Positions 31,903 through 42,700 of a stretch of DNA of 64,000 nt are shown here, in pieces (the first letter of the stretch is position 1; each line of letters begins with the position of its first letter). Origin of the DNA: Streptomyces sp. V2I9 (GTDB taxonomy: Bacteria > Actinomycetota > Actinomycetes > Streptomycetales > Streptomycetaceae); the NCBI RefSeq assembly GCF_030817475.1, contig NZ_JAUSZJ010000002.1, positions 4,664,626 to 4,728,625 on the forward strand, written 5' to 3'. A program made the position numbers and the translations under genes. Below the pieces are notes generated by a model. That model was not told where the DNA came from and made no database searches. It saw only the letters and a list, made by a program, of their open reading frames with translations.

Positions 31903-34902
31903 TCACAGTTCGCCCTTACGGGTGAGCTGGTTGAAGGCGAGCCACCCCGGCAGCACCGGCAGCCACAGCGTCATCACGCGGTACAGCAGCACCGCCGGCG
32001 CCGCGACCTCCTTCGGGAGCCCGACCGCGATCAGGCCCAGCGTCAGAGCCCCCTCGACCGCGCCCATGCCGCCGGGTGTCGGGGCGGCCGAGCCGAGCGC
32101 GTTCCCGGCGAGGAAGACCACCGCGATGCTCGCGTAGCTCAGCTGGGGGACGTCCGGACCGCTGAACGCCCGGATCGACGCGTCCAGGCAGAGCACGAAC
32201 AAGCCGGTCAGCAGCAGCATGCCGCCGATGCCGGTGAGCAGCTTCTGCGGCCGCTGCACCACGTCCAGCATGCGCGGCACGACCCCGGCGAACAGCGACC
32301 GCACCCGCGTCACCACGAACTTCCGCAGGAACGGGATCGCCGTCACCACCAGCACCAGCACCGCGACCGTGAGCAGACCGGCGATGACGGTACGGGACGG
32401 GGTCAGCGAGTCCGGGGTCTTCTCCGTCCCCGTGAGATAGCCGAACAGCGCCAGCAGCATGATGTGGGCACCGAGCCCGAACAGCTGCGAGGCCCCGACG
32501 CTCGCCACCGCCAGACCGGGGCGCACCCCGGCGCGCTGGAGGAAGCGGGTGTTCAGCGCCACGCCCCCGACCGCGGCGGGCGCCACGATCTTCACGAACG
32601 AGCCGGCCACCTGCGCCTGCACGGTCTTCAGGAACGACACCCGCTCCGGCACGAAGCCCAGCAGGCTCATCGCCGCCGCCACGTAACTGAGGGCCGAGAA
32701 GCCGAGGGCGGCCGCCACCCAGCCCCATTCGGCCTGCTCCACGACCGTCCCGAAGTCGGCCTGGGTGACCTGCGAGATCAGGAAGTACGCGGCGATGGCC
32801 CCGGCGATGAAACTGAACAGGGTGCGCGGCTTGATCCGCTCCAGGCGGACCGGTTCGACCGGGGCCTGCGGGCGGATCAGCAGCACCTGACGGCGGATCT
32901 GGGCGAGCAGGTCCTCCTCGCGGGCTTCGTCCAGCGCCTCGTCGAGGGCGCGCTTCTCGGCCTGCTTCTCGTTCCGCAGCGTCTTGCGCTCCGCCTTGGC
33001 CTCCGCCTTCGCGTCCGCCTTGGACACCGCCCTGGACCCGGCACCGGTCCCTGCCTCACCGCCCGCCCGGCGGCTGTCGGCCCCGGCGTCCGCGCCCTGC
33101 CCGGCGGACGCCCCCGCAGCGGCTTCCACCTCGTCCAGCGCCTTGTCCTGCTTGGCGGTCCGGGACGCCTCCAGCGCCGCTTCCCGCTCGCGCTGCGAAC
33201 GCTCGCGGGCGATCCGGCGCAGCGTGGCACGGGTGGAGCGGCTCAGCGCGATCGGCTGGAGCAGCGGCAGGCAGTCCGCCACCGCGTCCGGCCCGAGCAC
33301 GGCCAGTGCCCCGGCGACCGAGCGCTCGGCGCCCACCCGCAGCCCCAGCGTCGTCAGCAGCTGGGCCACGTCCATCCGCAGCACCAGATCGCCGGCGGCG
33401 ATCTCGCCGCCGCGCAGATCCGTCACGAACGCCCTGCCGGAACGGTCCACCAGGATGGCGTCACCGGTGAGTCTGCGGTGCGCGATCCGGCGCGACTGGA
33501 GGGCCTTCACCTGACGCCAGGCGCTGCGCACCAGGTCGTCGGTGATCTCCTCGTCCTCCAGCTGGTCCAGCGACCGGCCGCCGATGTGCTCGTAGACCAG
33601 CATCACCGCGTCCGGACCCAGTTCCGAGGTGGCGATCAGCTTGGGGGCGTTGGCTCCGGCGGCGATGGCCGCGTACGCGAGCAGCGCCTCCTGCTCCAGC
33701 GCCTGGCGCAGCGACTGGATGGAGCGCCGCTGGGTGAGCGTGCGCAGGGTGAGCCGTCGCCAGGCCCGGTAGAAGAACCCCTGGGCCTGCTGTTCCCGGT
33801 CGACGACGGTGACGTCCAGCGGCGGCCCGTCCTCCAGCGTGACCAGGTAGCGCCGCCCCCGGTCGCCCTGGTCGGCGTTGTCCTTGTCCGGTACGTCCTC
33901 GGCGCGCATCGCCGCGACCGGGCGGAAGCCCACGTGCCGCAGCCCCGCCATCAGGTGCTGGCCGGTGGGCCGGACGTTCGGCGAGCCGACCGCGTACAGC
34001 GTGCCGTAGGCCACCGTCCAGCCGATCAGCACGGTGAGGATGATCGAGAACGGTGTGGTGTACCCGCCGACCAGCATGGCGAACGCGTCGAGCAGCAGCA
34101 CCACCCACAGCACCACGCGCCAGCGCGGCCGCCGCGCCATTCCGACCGCCGTCATGTACGCGATGACCGGCGCGAGATAGCCGTGCACCGGGTCGGTCAG
34201 CCCGCCGGACACCTGCTGCTGGGTCAGCGCGTCCTGGATGGAGCCGGGCGCGGTGCGCGAGACCCACAGGTCGGTGGCGAGCGTCACCCCGTGGGCGAGC
34301 ACGGCGGCGAGGACTCCGTCCGCGATGCGCAGTCCGTCGCGTTTGATGAGGCGTTCGATGGCGAAGGCGACCGGCACCAGCAGCACCGCGATGCTGGACA
34401 CCAGGCCGGCGATCTTGATCAGCAGATCGGGCGCCTGCTCGGTGCCCTTGGAGATGTCGTCCTCGAGGCCGGTGGTGGTGCCCTGCGCGAACGCCGCGAT
34501 CGTGAACAGGACCGCGATCGCGAGCACCCCGATGAGCAGCCGCATCAGGTCGGAGGGACGGTGCACCCGCGCGGGGAGCAACGGCTCGTCCCCCGAGACG
34601 CGGTCGGACAGCGCGGCGTCGGCCGAGGAGAGCGTCGAACCCGTCAGGAGCCCGGTGGTGGACGCGGTGGGCCCGTCGTCACGGGGTGTCCCGGCGGACG
34701 GAGGGCCGGCGGAGCGGGGAGGACCGGGGGACGGGGCGGCCTCGGCATCGGGAGCCCCGGAGGGTCCGGGACCCCCGGAGGACCCGGAGCGATCGGAAGC
34801 GCCCCGGGGGCGCTCCCCGGCATCGGAGGCGTCCGCCGCCTTCGGTGGCTGCACGCCCTGCTCCTTCGTCGCCTCTGGTTCGTCTTCGTGTTCTGGTATC
34901 AC
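31903..34902 (-). CDS. Large flippase-domain (LPG synthase TM, UPF0104) membrane protein with kinase-like domain
   Basis: A 999-residue membrane protein in four parts. Residues 1-115 are disordered and Pro/Gly/Ser-rich. About six membrane helices follow (120-330). A cytosolic region (350-590) resembles a kinase-like fold (VMLVYEHIGGRSLDQLEDEE, RRLTGDAILVDRSGRAFVTDL), here without a full set of catalytic residues that I could verify. A basic, coiled-coil-prone linker rich in Lys/Ala/Glu (600-700) leads to a UPF0104/LPG_synthase_TM flippase domain with about eight helices and the block SAAPTPGGMGAVEGALTLGL near 948. Such domains move lipids or lipid-linked molecules. It begins at GTG 34902 and is transcribed alone. 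Confidence 0.82.
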   Translation of the reverse strand: MIPEHEDEPEATKEQGVQPPKAADASDAGERPRGASDRSGSSGGPGPSGAPDAEAAPSPGPPRSAGPPSAGTPRDDGPTASTTGLLTGSTLSSADAALSDRVSGDEPLLPARVHRPSDLMRLLIGVLAIAVLFTIAAFAQGTTTGLEDDISKGTEQAPDLLIKIAGLVSSIAVLLVPVAFAIERLIKRDGLRIADGVLAAVLAHGVTLATDLWVSRTAPGSIQDALTQQQVSGGLTDPVHGYLAPVIAYMTAVGMARRPRWRVVLWVVLLLDAFAMLVGGYTTPFSIILTVLIGWTVAYGTLYAVGSPNVRPTGQHLMAGLRHVGFRPVAAMRAEDVPDKDNADQGDRGRRYLVTLEDGPPLDVTVVDREQQAQGFFYRAWRRLTLRTLTQRRSIQSLRQALEQEALLAYAAIAAGANAPKLIATSELGPDAVMLVYEHIGGRSLDQLEDEEITDDLVRSAWRQVKALQSRRIAHRRLTGDAILVDRSGRAFVTDLRGGEIAAGDLVLRMDVAQLLTTLGLRVGAERSVAGALAVLGPDAVADCLPLLQPIALSRSTRATLRRIARERSQREREAALEASRTAKQDKALDEVEAAAGASAGQGADAGADSRRAGGEAGTGAGSRAVSKADAKAEAKAERKTLRNEKQAEKRALDEALDEAREEDLLAQIRRQVLLIRPQAPVEPVRLERIKPRTLFSFIAGAIAAYFLISQVTQADFGTVVEQAEWGWVAAALGFSALSYVAAAMSLLGFVPERVSFLKTVQAQVAGSFVKIVAPAAVGGVALNTRFLQRAGVRPGLAVASVGASQLFGLGAHIMLLALFGYLTGTEKTPDSLTPSRTVIAGLLTVAVLVLVVTAIPFLRKFVVTRVRSLFAGVVPRMLDVVQRPQKLLTGIGGMLLLTGLFVLCLDASIRAFSGPDVPQLSYASIAVVFLAGNALGSAAPTPGGMGAVEGALTLGLIAVGLPKEVAAPAVLLYRVMTLWLPVLPGWLAFNQLTRKGEL

Positions 34903-35075
34903 CGGTCACCGCCCGCACGATGGTGGCACGGCCGGTGGCCGGAGGGAGGCATCAGGGTGCTTCGCACGCGCGCGGGATGCGCAACATACGCTCCTTTGCC
35001 CCCGCGCGCACCCTGTGTGCCGGGACGGGCACCGTTCCGGCCGGGCTGTCGGTGGCGTACGGCAGGATGGGACGG

Positions 35076-35570
35076 ATGAGCCAGGACCAGACGGACGGGG
35101 GCGGCTCCGGCACCGCCCCGGCCGGTGCCGCGCCGCCGGAGTACGCGGAGCTGCCCGCCTACGCGGAGCGCGTCCTCGACGTGGCCGACCTCATCCCGCC
35201 CGGCCGGGTGATGACGTACGGCGACGTCGCGGAGTGGCTGGGCGAGGGCGGTCCCCGCCAGGTGGGCCGGGTCATGGCGCTGCACGGATCGGCGGTGCCG
35301 TGGTGGCGTGTCGTCCGTGCCGACGGGACCCTGCTCCCCGCCCACGAACTGCGGGCGCTGGAGCACTACCGCGCCGAGGGCACCCCGCTCCGCGAGGCGT
35401 CGCGCCACGCGGAAGGACACCTCCTGCGGCTCGACATGCGGCGCGCCCGCTGGGACGGAAGCGGCATGGATCCGGCCCTTGGCGGACCCGGTACGCCGTC
35501 GGGCGGCGGCGGACCCGATACGGATCAGCCGGCCGGACGGGGCGGTCGGGGCGGGGAAGCTCACATCTGA
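35076..35570 (+). CDS. Alkyltransferase-like (ATL) DNA repair protein
   Basis: A 164-residue protein with the MGMT/Ogt DNA-binding domain: IPPGRVMTYGDVAEWLGEGG near residues 40-59 and RQVGRVMALHG next. The site that in true alkyltransferases is PCHRV reads PWWRVV, so the reactive Cys is replaced by Trp. ATL proteins bind O6-alkylguanine without repairing it and hand the lesion to nucleotide excision repair. About 50 Gly-rich residues extend the C-terminus. The ATG at 35076 is preferred; ATG at 35067 is in frame. It lies 357 bases before adnA. Confidence 0.88.
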   Translation: MSQDQTDGGGSGTAPAGAAPPEYAELPAYAERVLDVADLIPPGRVMTYGDVAEWLGEGGPRQVGRVMALHGSAVPWWRVVRADGTLLPAHELRALEHYRAEGTPLREASRHAEGHLLRLDMRRARWDGSGMDPALGGPGTPSGGGGPDTDQPAGRGGRGGEAHI

Positions 35571-35652
35571 CAGCTTCCGCCATCGGCCCCCGGCGGCAGC
35601 GGCCCGACGCGGCACGGAATCCGGCGGCGAACCGGGCGCGGGGCCCGAGAGG

Positions 35653-35760
35653 GACAGGGGCGGCGACCAGGGAGACAGCGGCGAAGGGAGCGGCGCCCCG
35701 TGGGACAGCGGCGAGGGCGACGGGGGCGGCGACCAGGGGGAGAGCGGTGAGGGGGACGGC
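35653..35760 (+). repeat. Imperfect minisatellite between ATL and adnA
   Basis: Two imperfect copies of a roughly 41-base G-rich unit, 66 bases apart, share the exact core GGGGCGGCGACCAGGG (35657-35672 and 35723-35738); a partial copy lies between them. It sits inside a 357-base gap (35571-35927) that otherwise shows no gene. One reading frame of the repeat encodes DQGDSGEGSG-type repeats but has no start or neighbour support. Confidence 0.6.
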
Positions 35761-35927
35761 GGACGTGACGAGAGACGCAGTGCGGTCGCCGCCCCCCGCG
35801 CCCCCGCTCGCGTAGCGTCGTCATCGCGCGGCATGCTCCGCCCCTCCTCTCCTCGTCCTCGGCCGACTCGAACCCCTTGTTCCTCACCAGTACACCCGCG
35901 TAACACCCACCAGGACCGGCGATCCAC

Positions 35928-38900
35928 GTGAGTTCCTCCACCACCCGGCACAGTCCGCACCGTGAGTCACGGCCGCGGACCACCGGTGCGTACCGTCTGC
36001 TGCGCACGCCGCCGGGCTCCGTGGAACCCCCCCTCCTGGACGCAGGCCAGCGCGCGGTGGTTGATCACACCGACGGGCCGCTGCTGGTCCTCGCCGGGCC
36101 CGGCACCGGCAAGACCACCACCCTCGTGGAATCCGTCGCCGCACGGGTGGACCGCGGCGGTGACCCGGCCCGCATCCTCGTCCTCACCTTCAGCCGCAAG
36201 GCCGCCGTCGAACTGCGCGACCGGATGGCCGCCCGGCTCGGGGCGGCCCGCGGCCCGCAGGCCACCACGTTCCACTCGTACTGCTACGCCCTGGTCCGGG
36301 CCCACCAGGACGCCGACCTCTTCGCGGATCCCCTGCGGCTGCTCTCCGGGCCGGAGCAGGACGTCACCGTCCGCGAACTGCTCGCGGGCCAGGTCGACCT
36401 GGAGAAGGAGGGCCTGGCCCATGTCCGCTGGCCGGACGAGCTGCGCGCCTGCCTGACCACCCGCGGCTTCGCGGACGAGGTGCGCGCCGTGCTGGCCCGC
36501 AGCCGTGAGCTGGGGCTCGGCCCGGACGCGCTGGCCGCCTTCGCCCGCCGCACGGGCCGCCCGGACTGGACGGCGGCGGCCCAGTTCCTCGCGGAGTACC
36601 TCGACGTCCTGGACGCCCAGGGGGTCCTGGACTACGCCGAACTGGTGCACCGCGCGGTGCTGCTCGCGGAGCGCCCCGAGGTGGCTGCGGAGCTGGCCGA
36701 CCGCTACGACGCGGTGTACGTGGACGAGTACCAGGACACCGACCCCGCCCAGGTGCGCCTGCTGCACGCGCTGGCCGGGAACCGGGGGCGCGAACGGCGC
36801 GTGCGGGCCGGGAACCAGGGGCGTGGAAGGGACACGTCCACCGGGAGCCGGGCGCGCGGGGAGGGCGCGTGGGCCGGGGGCCGGGGGCGCGGAGAGGGCG
36901 CGCGCGGCGGGCGGACGCTGATCGCCTTCGGCGACCCCGACCAGTCGATCTACACGTTCCGGGGCGCCGACGTGAACGGCATCCTCGACTTCCCGGACGC
37001 CTTCCGCCGGGTGGACGGCGACCCCGCGCCCGTGGCCGTCCTCACCACCTCGCGCCGCTCCGGGGCCGGGCTGCTCGCCGCGACCCGGCTGCTCACCCGC
37101 CGGATGCCGCTGAGCCGGCTGCCCGCCGACACGGTCCGCGCCCACCGCGAGCCGGCCGCCGTCCGGGAGGGGGGCTCCGTGGAGGCGTACACCTACCCGA
37201 CCGCCTCCACGGAGCTGGAGAACATCGCGGACCTGCTGCGCCGCGCCCACCTGGAGGACGGGGTGCCGTGGCAGGAGATGGCCGTGCTGGTGCGGGCCGG
37301 GGGCCGCTCGCTGCCCGCCGTCCGTCGTGCCCTCACCTCCGCCGGGGTCCCGCTGGAGGTCGACGGCGACGATGTCGCGCTGCGCCACGAACCGGCCGTC
37401 GCCCCCCTGCTGACGGCCCTGCGCACGGTGGCCGAGGCAGCCCTGCACACCTCCCGCGCCGACGAGCCGGACCCGCGGGACGCCCTCGGAGCGGAGCCGG
37501 AGACCGGTACGCAGGGCCCGGCTGCCGACGAGGCAGTCCCCTACGCCGATGCGGCGAAACCGGCGGCCGACGAGCCGGTGTCCGAGGCCGGTACGGCGGG
37601 AACGGCGGCCGACGAGGCCGCACCCGAGGCCGACGGGACGGGCCCGGCGGCCGAGGCGGTGGAACCGGAGACGCACGAGACGGAGCCCCGGGCCGATGCG
37701 GCGCGGCCGGGCGACGAAGGGACCCGTCCCGTGACCCCGCCCTGGCTCGACACCGAGACCGCCCTCACCCTCCTCACCTCGCCGCTCGGCTCCATGGACG
37801 CCGCCGACCTGCGCCGCCTCGGCCGGGCCCTGCGCGACGAGGAACGCGCCGCCGGAATCCGGGTTCCCGCCCCCTCCGACGCGCTGCTGGCCCGCGCCCT
37901 GGCCGAGCCCGAACGCCTCGTCACCCACGACCCGGCGTACGCCCACGGAGCGCAGCGCCTCGGCGCGCTCCTGCGCAAGGCCCGCGAACTCCTCGAAGGC
38001 GGCGGTACCGCCGAGGAGGCCCTGTGGACCCTGTGGAACGGCACCCCGTGGCCCGGCCGCCTGGAACGGGCCGCTCTGCGCGGCGGCGCGGGCGGGCGCA
38101 ACGCCGACCGCGACCTCGACGCGGTGTGCGCCCTGTTCGACACGGCCGCCCGCGCCGAGGAGCGCACCGGCGGACGCGGGGCGCTCAACTTCCTCGAAGA
38201 GGTCGACGCCCAGGACATCGCCGCCGACACGCTCTCCCGGCGGACCGCCCGCCCCGACGCCGTACGCCTGATGACCGCCCACCGCTCCAAGGGCCTGGAG
38301 TGGCGGCTCGTCGTCGTCGCCGGGGTCCAGGAAGGCGTCTGGCCCGACCTGCGCCGCCGGGGCTCGCTCCTGGAGGCGGACCGGATCGGCCGCGACGGAC
38401 TCGCCGAACCCCTCACCCCCGGCGCCCTCCTCGCCGAGGAGCGCCGCCTCTTCTACGTCGCCGCCACCCGCGCCCGCGACCGCCTGGTCGTCACCGCGGT
38501 GAAGGCCCCCGCCGACGACGGCGACCAGCCCTCCCGCTTCCTCACCGAGCTGGGCGTCGAACCCCGCGACGTCACCGGCCGCCCCCGCCGCCCCCTCGCG
38601 GTCGCCGCGCTCGTCGCCGAACTGCGCGCCACCACCGTGGACCCGGCCGCCTCCGACGCGCTGCGCGAGGCCGCGGCCCAGCGGCTGGCCCGGCTCGCCG
38701 CGCTCACCGATGACGAGGGGCAGCCGCTGGTGCCCGCGGCCCACCCGTACCGCTGGTGGGGTCTGGACGAGCCGACCCGGTCCGCCGTCCCGCTGCGCGA
38801 CCGCGACCAGCCCGTCACGCTCTCCGGCAGCGCGCTGGACCAGCTCGCCAACACCTGCGCCCTCCAGTGGTTCCTGGGCCGCGAGGTGAAGGCCGATGCC

Positions 38901-39614
38901 CCGGCCACCGCCGCCCAGGGGTTCGGCAACGTCGTCCACGTCCTCGCCGACGAGGTCGCCTCCGGCCGGACCCCCGCCGACCTGGACGTCCTCATGGAGC
39001 GGCTGGACTCCGTCTGGAACGGCCTCGCCTTCGACGCCCCCTGGAAGTCCGAGCAGGAGAAGGGCCAGGCCCGCGCCGCCCTGGAACGCTTCCTGCACTG
39101 GCACGTCCTGGACCGGGGCGGACGCATCCCTGCCGCCAGTGAGCACGACTTCGACGTGACGCTGGAGGCGGGGGAGTACGCCGTGCGCATCCGGGGCTCC
39201 ATGGACCGGGTCGAACAGGACGCCGACGGCCGGGCGTACGTCGTCGACTTCAAGACCGGCAAGGGCGCGCCCACCAAGGAAGAGGTCGCCGCCCACCCCC
39301 AGCTCGCCGTCTACCAGCTCGCGGTCCGCGAGGGCGCGGTCGACGAGGTCTTCGACGGCCGGCGCCCCGAACCGGGCGGCGCCGAACTGGTCCAGCTCCG
39401 GCAGCCCGCCCCCAAGAAGGAGGGCGGCGACGCCTTCCCCAAGGTCCAGGCCCAGGAACCACTGGCCGGGGAGTGGGTGTCCGACCTCCTCGCCACTGCC
39501 GCCGGGAAGGTCCTGGACGAACGGTTCACGCCCACCACCGGCACCCACTGCGCCCACTGCGCCTTCCGCGCCTCGTGCAGCGCGCAGCCGGAAGGGCGGC
39601 AGGTGGTGGAGTAG
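35928..39614 (+). CDS. adnA: AdnA: UvrD/Rep-family helicase-nuclease subunit
   Basis: A 1228-residue SF1A motor with a C-terminal RecB-type nuclease. Walker A GPGTGKTT is near residue 56, DEYQDT near 265, GDPDQSIYTFRG near 335, and RLMTAHRSKGLEW near 781. The nuclease has VVDFKTGKG near 1105, and four Cys (977, 1208, 1211, 1217; CAHCAFRASC) that could hold an iron-sulfur cluster as in AddB-type nucleases. With AdnB it forms the actinobacterial complex that resects double-strand breaks. Two low-complexity inserts are odd: an Arg/Gly stretch (about 285-325) and an Ala/Glu/Pro stretch (about 510-600). It starts at GTG 35928, with adnB 161 bases on. Confidence 0.9.
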   Translation: MSSSTTRHSPHRESRPRTTGAYRLLRTPPGSVEPPLLDAGQRAVVDHTDGPLLVLAGPGTGKTTTLVESVAARVDRGGDPARILVLTFSRKAAVELRDRMAARLGAARGPQATTFHSYCYALVRAHQDADLFADPLRLLSGPEQDVTVRELLAGQVDLEKEGLAHVRWPDELRACLTTRGFADEVRAVLARSRELGLGPDALAAFARRTGRPDWTAAAQFLAEYLDVLDAQGVLDYAELVHRAVLLAERPEVAAELADRYDAVYVDEYQDTDPAQVRLLHALAGNRGRERRVRAGNQGRGRDTSTGSRARGEGAWAGGRGRGEGARGGRTLIAFGDPDQSIYTFRGADVNGILDFPDAFRRVDGDPAPVAVLTTSRRSGAGLLAATRLLTRRMPLSRLPADTVRAHREPAAVREGGSVEAYTYPTASTELENIADLLRRAHLEDGVPWQEMAVLVRAGGRSLPAVRRALTSAGVPLEVDGDDVALRHEPAVAPLLTALRTVAEAALHTSRADEPDPRDALGAEPETGTQGPAADEAVPYADAAKPAADEPVSEAGTAGTAADEAAPEADGTGPAAEAVEPETHETEPRADAARPGDEGTRPVTPPWLDTETALTLLTSPLGSMDAADLRRLGRALRDEERAAGIRVPAPSDALLARALAEPERLVTHDPAYAHGAQRLGALLRKARELLEGGGTAEEALWTLWNGTPWPGRLERAALRGGAGGRNADRDLDAVCALFDTAARAEERTGGRGALNFLEEVDAQDIAADTLSRRTARPDAVRLMTAHRSKGLEWRLVVVAGVQEGVWPDLRRRGSLLEADRIGRDGLAEPLTPGALLAEERRLFYVAATRARDRLVVTAVKAPADDGDQPSRFLTELGVEPRDVTGRPRRPLAVAALVAELRATTVDPAASDALREAAAQRLARLAALTDDEGQPLVPAAHPYRWWGLDEPTRSAVPLRDRDQPVTLSGSALDQLANTCALQWFLGREVKADAPATAAQGFGNVVHVLADEVASGRTPADLDVLMERLDSVWNGLAFDAPWKSEQEKGQARAALERFLHWHVLDRGGRIPAASEHDFDVTLEAGEYAVRIRGSMDRVEQDADGRAYVVDFKTGKGAPTKEEVAAHPQLAVYQLAVREGAVDEVFDGRRPEPGGAELVQLRQPAPKKEGGDAFPKVQAQEPLAGEWVSDLLATAAGKVLDERFTPTTGTHCAHCAFRASCSAQPEGRQVVE

Positions 39615-39775
39615 CCCCGGCCGACCGGGCTGCCCCGGCCGACCGGCTGTCCGACTGCCTCAGCCGCCCCGGCCGCCCGGACGACCTCGGGCGGCCCGGC
39701 CGCCGCGCCGACCCGGCAGCGTCCGGGTCCGAGCGCGGGGGCCGGATGTCGGCGGGCCCGGTTACCGTTGTCCGG

Positions 39776-42700
39776 GTGTCCCCGCGCCTCACCGATCCCG
39801 AGCAGCTCAAGGAGCTCCTCGGGATCCCGTTCACCCCGGAGCAGACGGCCTGCATCACCGCGCCGCCCGCCCCGCAGGTGATCGTGGCCGGAGCCGGGTC
39901 CGGCAAGACCACGGTGATGGCCGCCCGCGTGGTCTGGCTGGTGGGCACCGGACAGGTCGCCCCCGAGCAGGTCCTCGGCCTCACCTTCACCAACAAGGCG
40001 GCGGGCGAGCTGGCCGAACGCGTCCGCAAGGCGCTGATCGCCGCCGGGGTCACCGACCCCGACGTCATCGACCCGGACAACCCTCCGGGTGAGCCCACCA
40101 TCTCCACGTACCACGCCTTCGCCGGCCGCCTCCTCACCGAGCACGGCCTGCGCATCGGCCTGGAGCCGTCCACCCGCCTGCTGGCCGACGCCACCCGCTA
40201 CCAGCTCGCGGCCAAGGTGCTGCGCGAGGCCCCCGGCTCGTACCCGGCGCTCACCCGGTCCTTTCCCACCCTGGTCAGCGATCTCCTGGCGCTCGACGCG
40301 GAGCTGTCCGAACACCTCGTACGCCCCGGCGCGCTGCACACGTACGACACCGAGCTGCTGCACGCCCTGGAAGGCGCGAAGCTCAGCAACGCCGACCTGC
40401 GCAAGATTCCCGAGACCGCCGAGGCCCGCCGCTCCCTCCTCGGCCTCACCGAGCGCTACCGGGCCGCCAAGCGCAGCCGCGACCTCCTGGACTTCGGTGA
40501 CCAGATCGCCCTCTCCGCCGAGCTGGCGCTGACCCGGCCCGAGGTCGGGGCGATCCTGCGGGACGAGTTCCGGGTCGTCCTGCTCGACGAGTACCAGGAC
40601 ACCTCGGTCGCCCAGCGGCTGCTGCTCTCGGCGCTGTTCGGCGGCGGAGGCGGCGGAGGCAGCGGCGGCTCCGGCAACGGCACCGGTCCGGAGGCCGCGC
40701 CCACCGGACACGCGGTGACCGCCGTGGGCGACCCCTGCCAGGCGATCTACGGCTGGCGCGGCGCGTCCGTCGCCAACCTCGACGACTTCCCCGAGCACTT
40801 CCCGCACGCGGACGGCGCCCCCGCCACCCGCTACAGCCTCAGCGAGAACCGGCGCAGCGGCGGCCGCCTCCTCCAGCTCGCCAACGGCCTCGCCGAACCG
40901 CTGCGCGCGATGCACGAGGGCGTCGAGGCGCTGCGTCCCGCCCCCGGCGCCGAGCGCGACGGACTGGTCCGCTGCGCCCTGCTGAACACCCACGCCGAGG
41001 AGATCGACTGGCTCGCCGACTCCCTCGCCCACCTCGTGCGCACCGGCACCCCGCCCGGCGAGATCGCCGTCCTGTGCCGTACCGCCGGGGACTTCCCCGC
41101 GATCCAGGCGGCCCTGGTCGCGCGGGACATCCCGGTCGAGGTCGTCGGCCTCGCCGGACTGCTCCACCTGCCCGAGGTCGCGGACCTGGTGGCCGTCTGC
41201 GAGGTCCTCCAGGACCCCGGGGCCAACGCGTCCCTGGTCCGCCTCCTCACCGGACCGCGCTGGCGCATCGGTCCCCGTGACCTCGCACTCCTCGGCCGCC
41301 GGGCCCGCCTCCTGGTGCACCGGGCCGGCCGGACCGACGACGACGCCGACGCGGACCAGCGGCTCGCGGACGCGGTCGAGGGGACGGACCCGGCCGAGGT
41401 GATATCGCTCGCGGACGCGCTGGACACCTTCCTGGGCACCGGGGAGACCGCCGACGACGGGCTGCCGTTCTCCGCCGAGGCGCGGGTGCGCTTCGCCCGC
41501 CTCGCCCGTGAGCTGCGCGACCTGCGCCGCTCACTGGCCGACCCCCTGATGGACGTCCTGCACCGGGTCCTGGCCACCACCGGCCTGGAGGTCGAGCTGT
41601 CCGCCTCCCCGCAGGCGCTGGCCGCCCGCCGCCGCGAGACGCTCGGGAACTTCCTCGACACCGCCGCCCGGTTCGCCTCCCTGGACGGCGAGGCGTCGCT
41701 GCTCGCCTTCCTCGGCTTCCTGCGGACCGCCGCGCAGTACGAGAAGGGCCTCGACAACGCGCTGCCCGGCGGCGAGAACACCGTCAAGGTGCTCACCGCC
41801 CACAAGTCCAAGGGGCTGGAATGGGACGTCGTCGCCGTCCCCGGACTGGTCACCGGCCAGTTCCCCAGCGGCCGGTCCCGCGACGCCTGGACCGCCGGGG
41901 CCAAGGTGCTCCCGCACGCCCTGCGCGGCGACGCGGCGACGCTCCCGGCCCTGGACACGTACGACGCCCGGGGGGTCAAGGCGTTCAAGGCCGAGATGAA
42001 GGAGCACCAGCACACGGAGGAGTTGCGCCTCGGCTACGTCACCTTCACCCGCCCCCGCTCCCTGCTCTTCGGCTCCGGCCACTGGTGGGGCCCCTCCCAG
42101 AAGCGGACGCGCGGCCCGTCCGCCTTCCTGGAGGCGCTGTACGAGCACTGCGCGGCGGGGTACGGCGAGATCGAGGCGTGGGCGGACGAGCCCGCCGAGG
42201 ACGAGGAGAACCCGGCCCTCGCGGAGCGCGACGCCGACCTCGCCTGGCCGCTCCCGCTCGACGCCGACGCCCTCGCCCGCCGCCGCGCCGCCCGCGACAC
42301 GGTCCTGGCCCACCTGGAGCGGCAGGCCACCGGACCCCACGAAGAGGACGACGTACCGGCGTACGAGGACGAGCCGCCGGCCGACGAGCTCTGGGAGGAC
42401 TGGGACGAGCTCCCCACCGAACGCCCCCCGGCCCCCCCGGAACCGGCGGACCCGGCCCCGCACATCCCCGCCGCCCGCCACCCGCAGGAGGAGCCGGCGG
42501 ACCGGCTCACCCCCGAGGAGGCCCGCACCCTCGCCTCCTGGGACCGGGACCTGGATTCCCTCGCCGGGGAGCTGCGCCGCTCCCGCGCCACCGTGCGCGA
42601 GGTCGTCGTCCCCGCCTCGCTCTCCGCCACCCAGCTGCTGCGGCTGGCCGAGGACCCCGACGCCTTCGCCCGCGAGCTGGCCCGGCCGATGCCCCGCCCG

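Noticed and set aside
35308..35931. Plus-strand frame through the repeat region encoding DQGDSGEGSG repeats
   Set aside because: It overlaps the ATL gene in another frame, has no credible start, and comes from repeat DNA.
35967..39557. 1196-codon minus-strand frame opposite adnA
   Set aside because: It is a shadow of adnA, Gly/Arg/Val-rich and lacking any motif.
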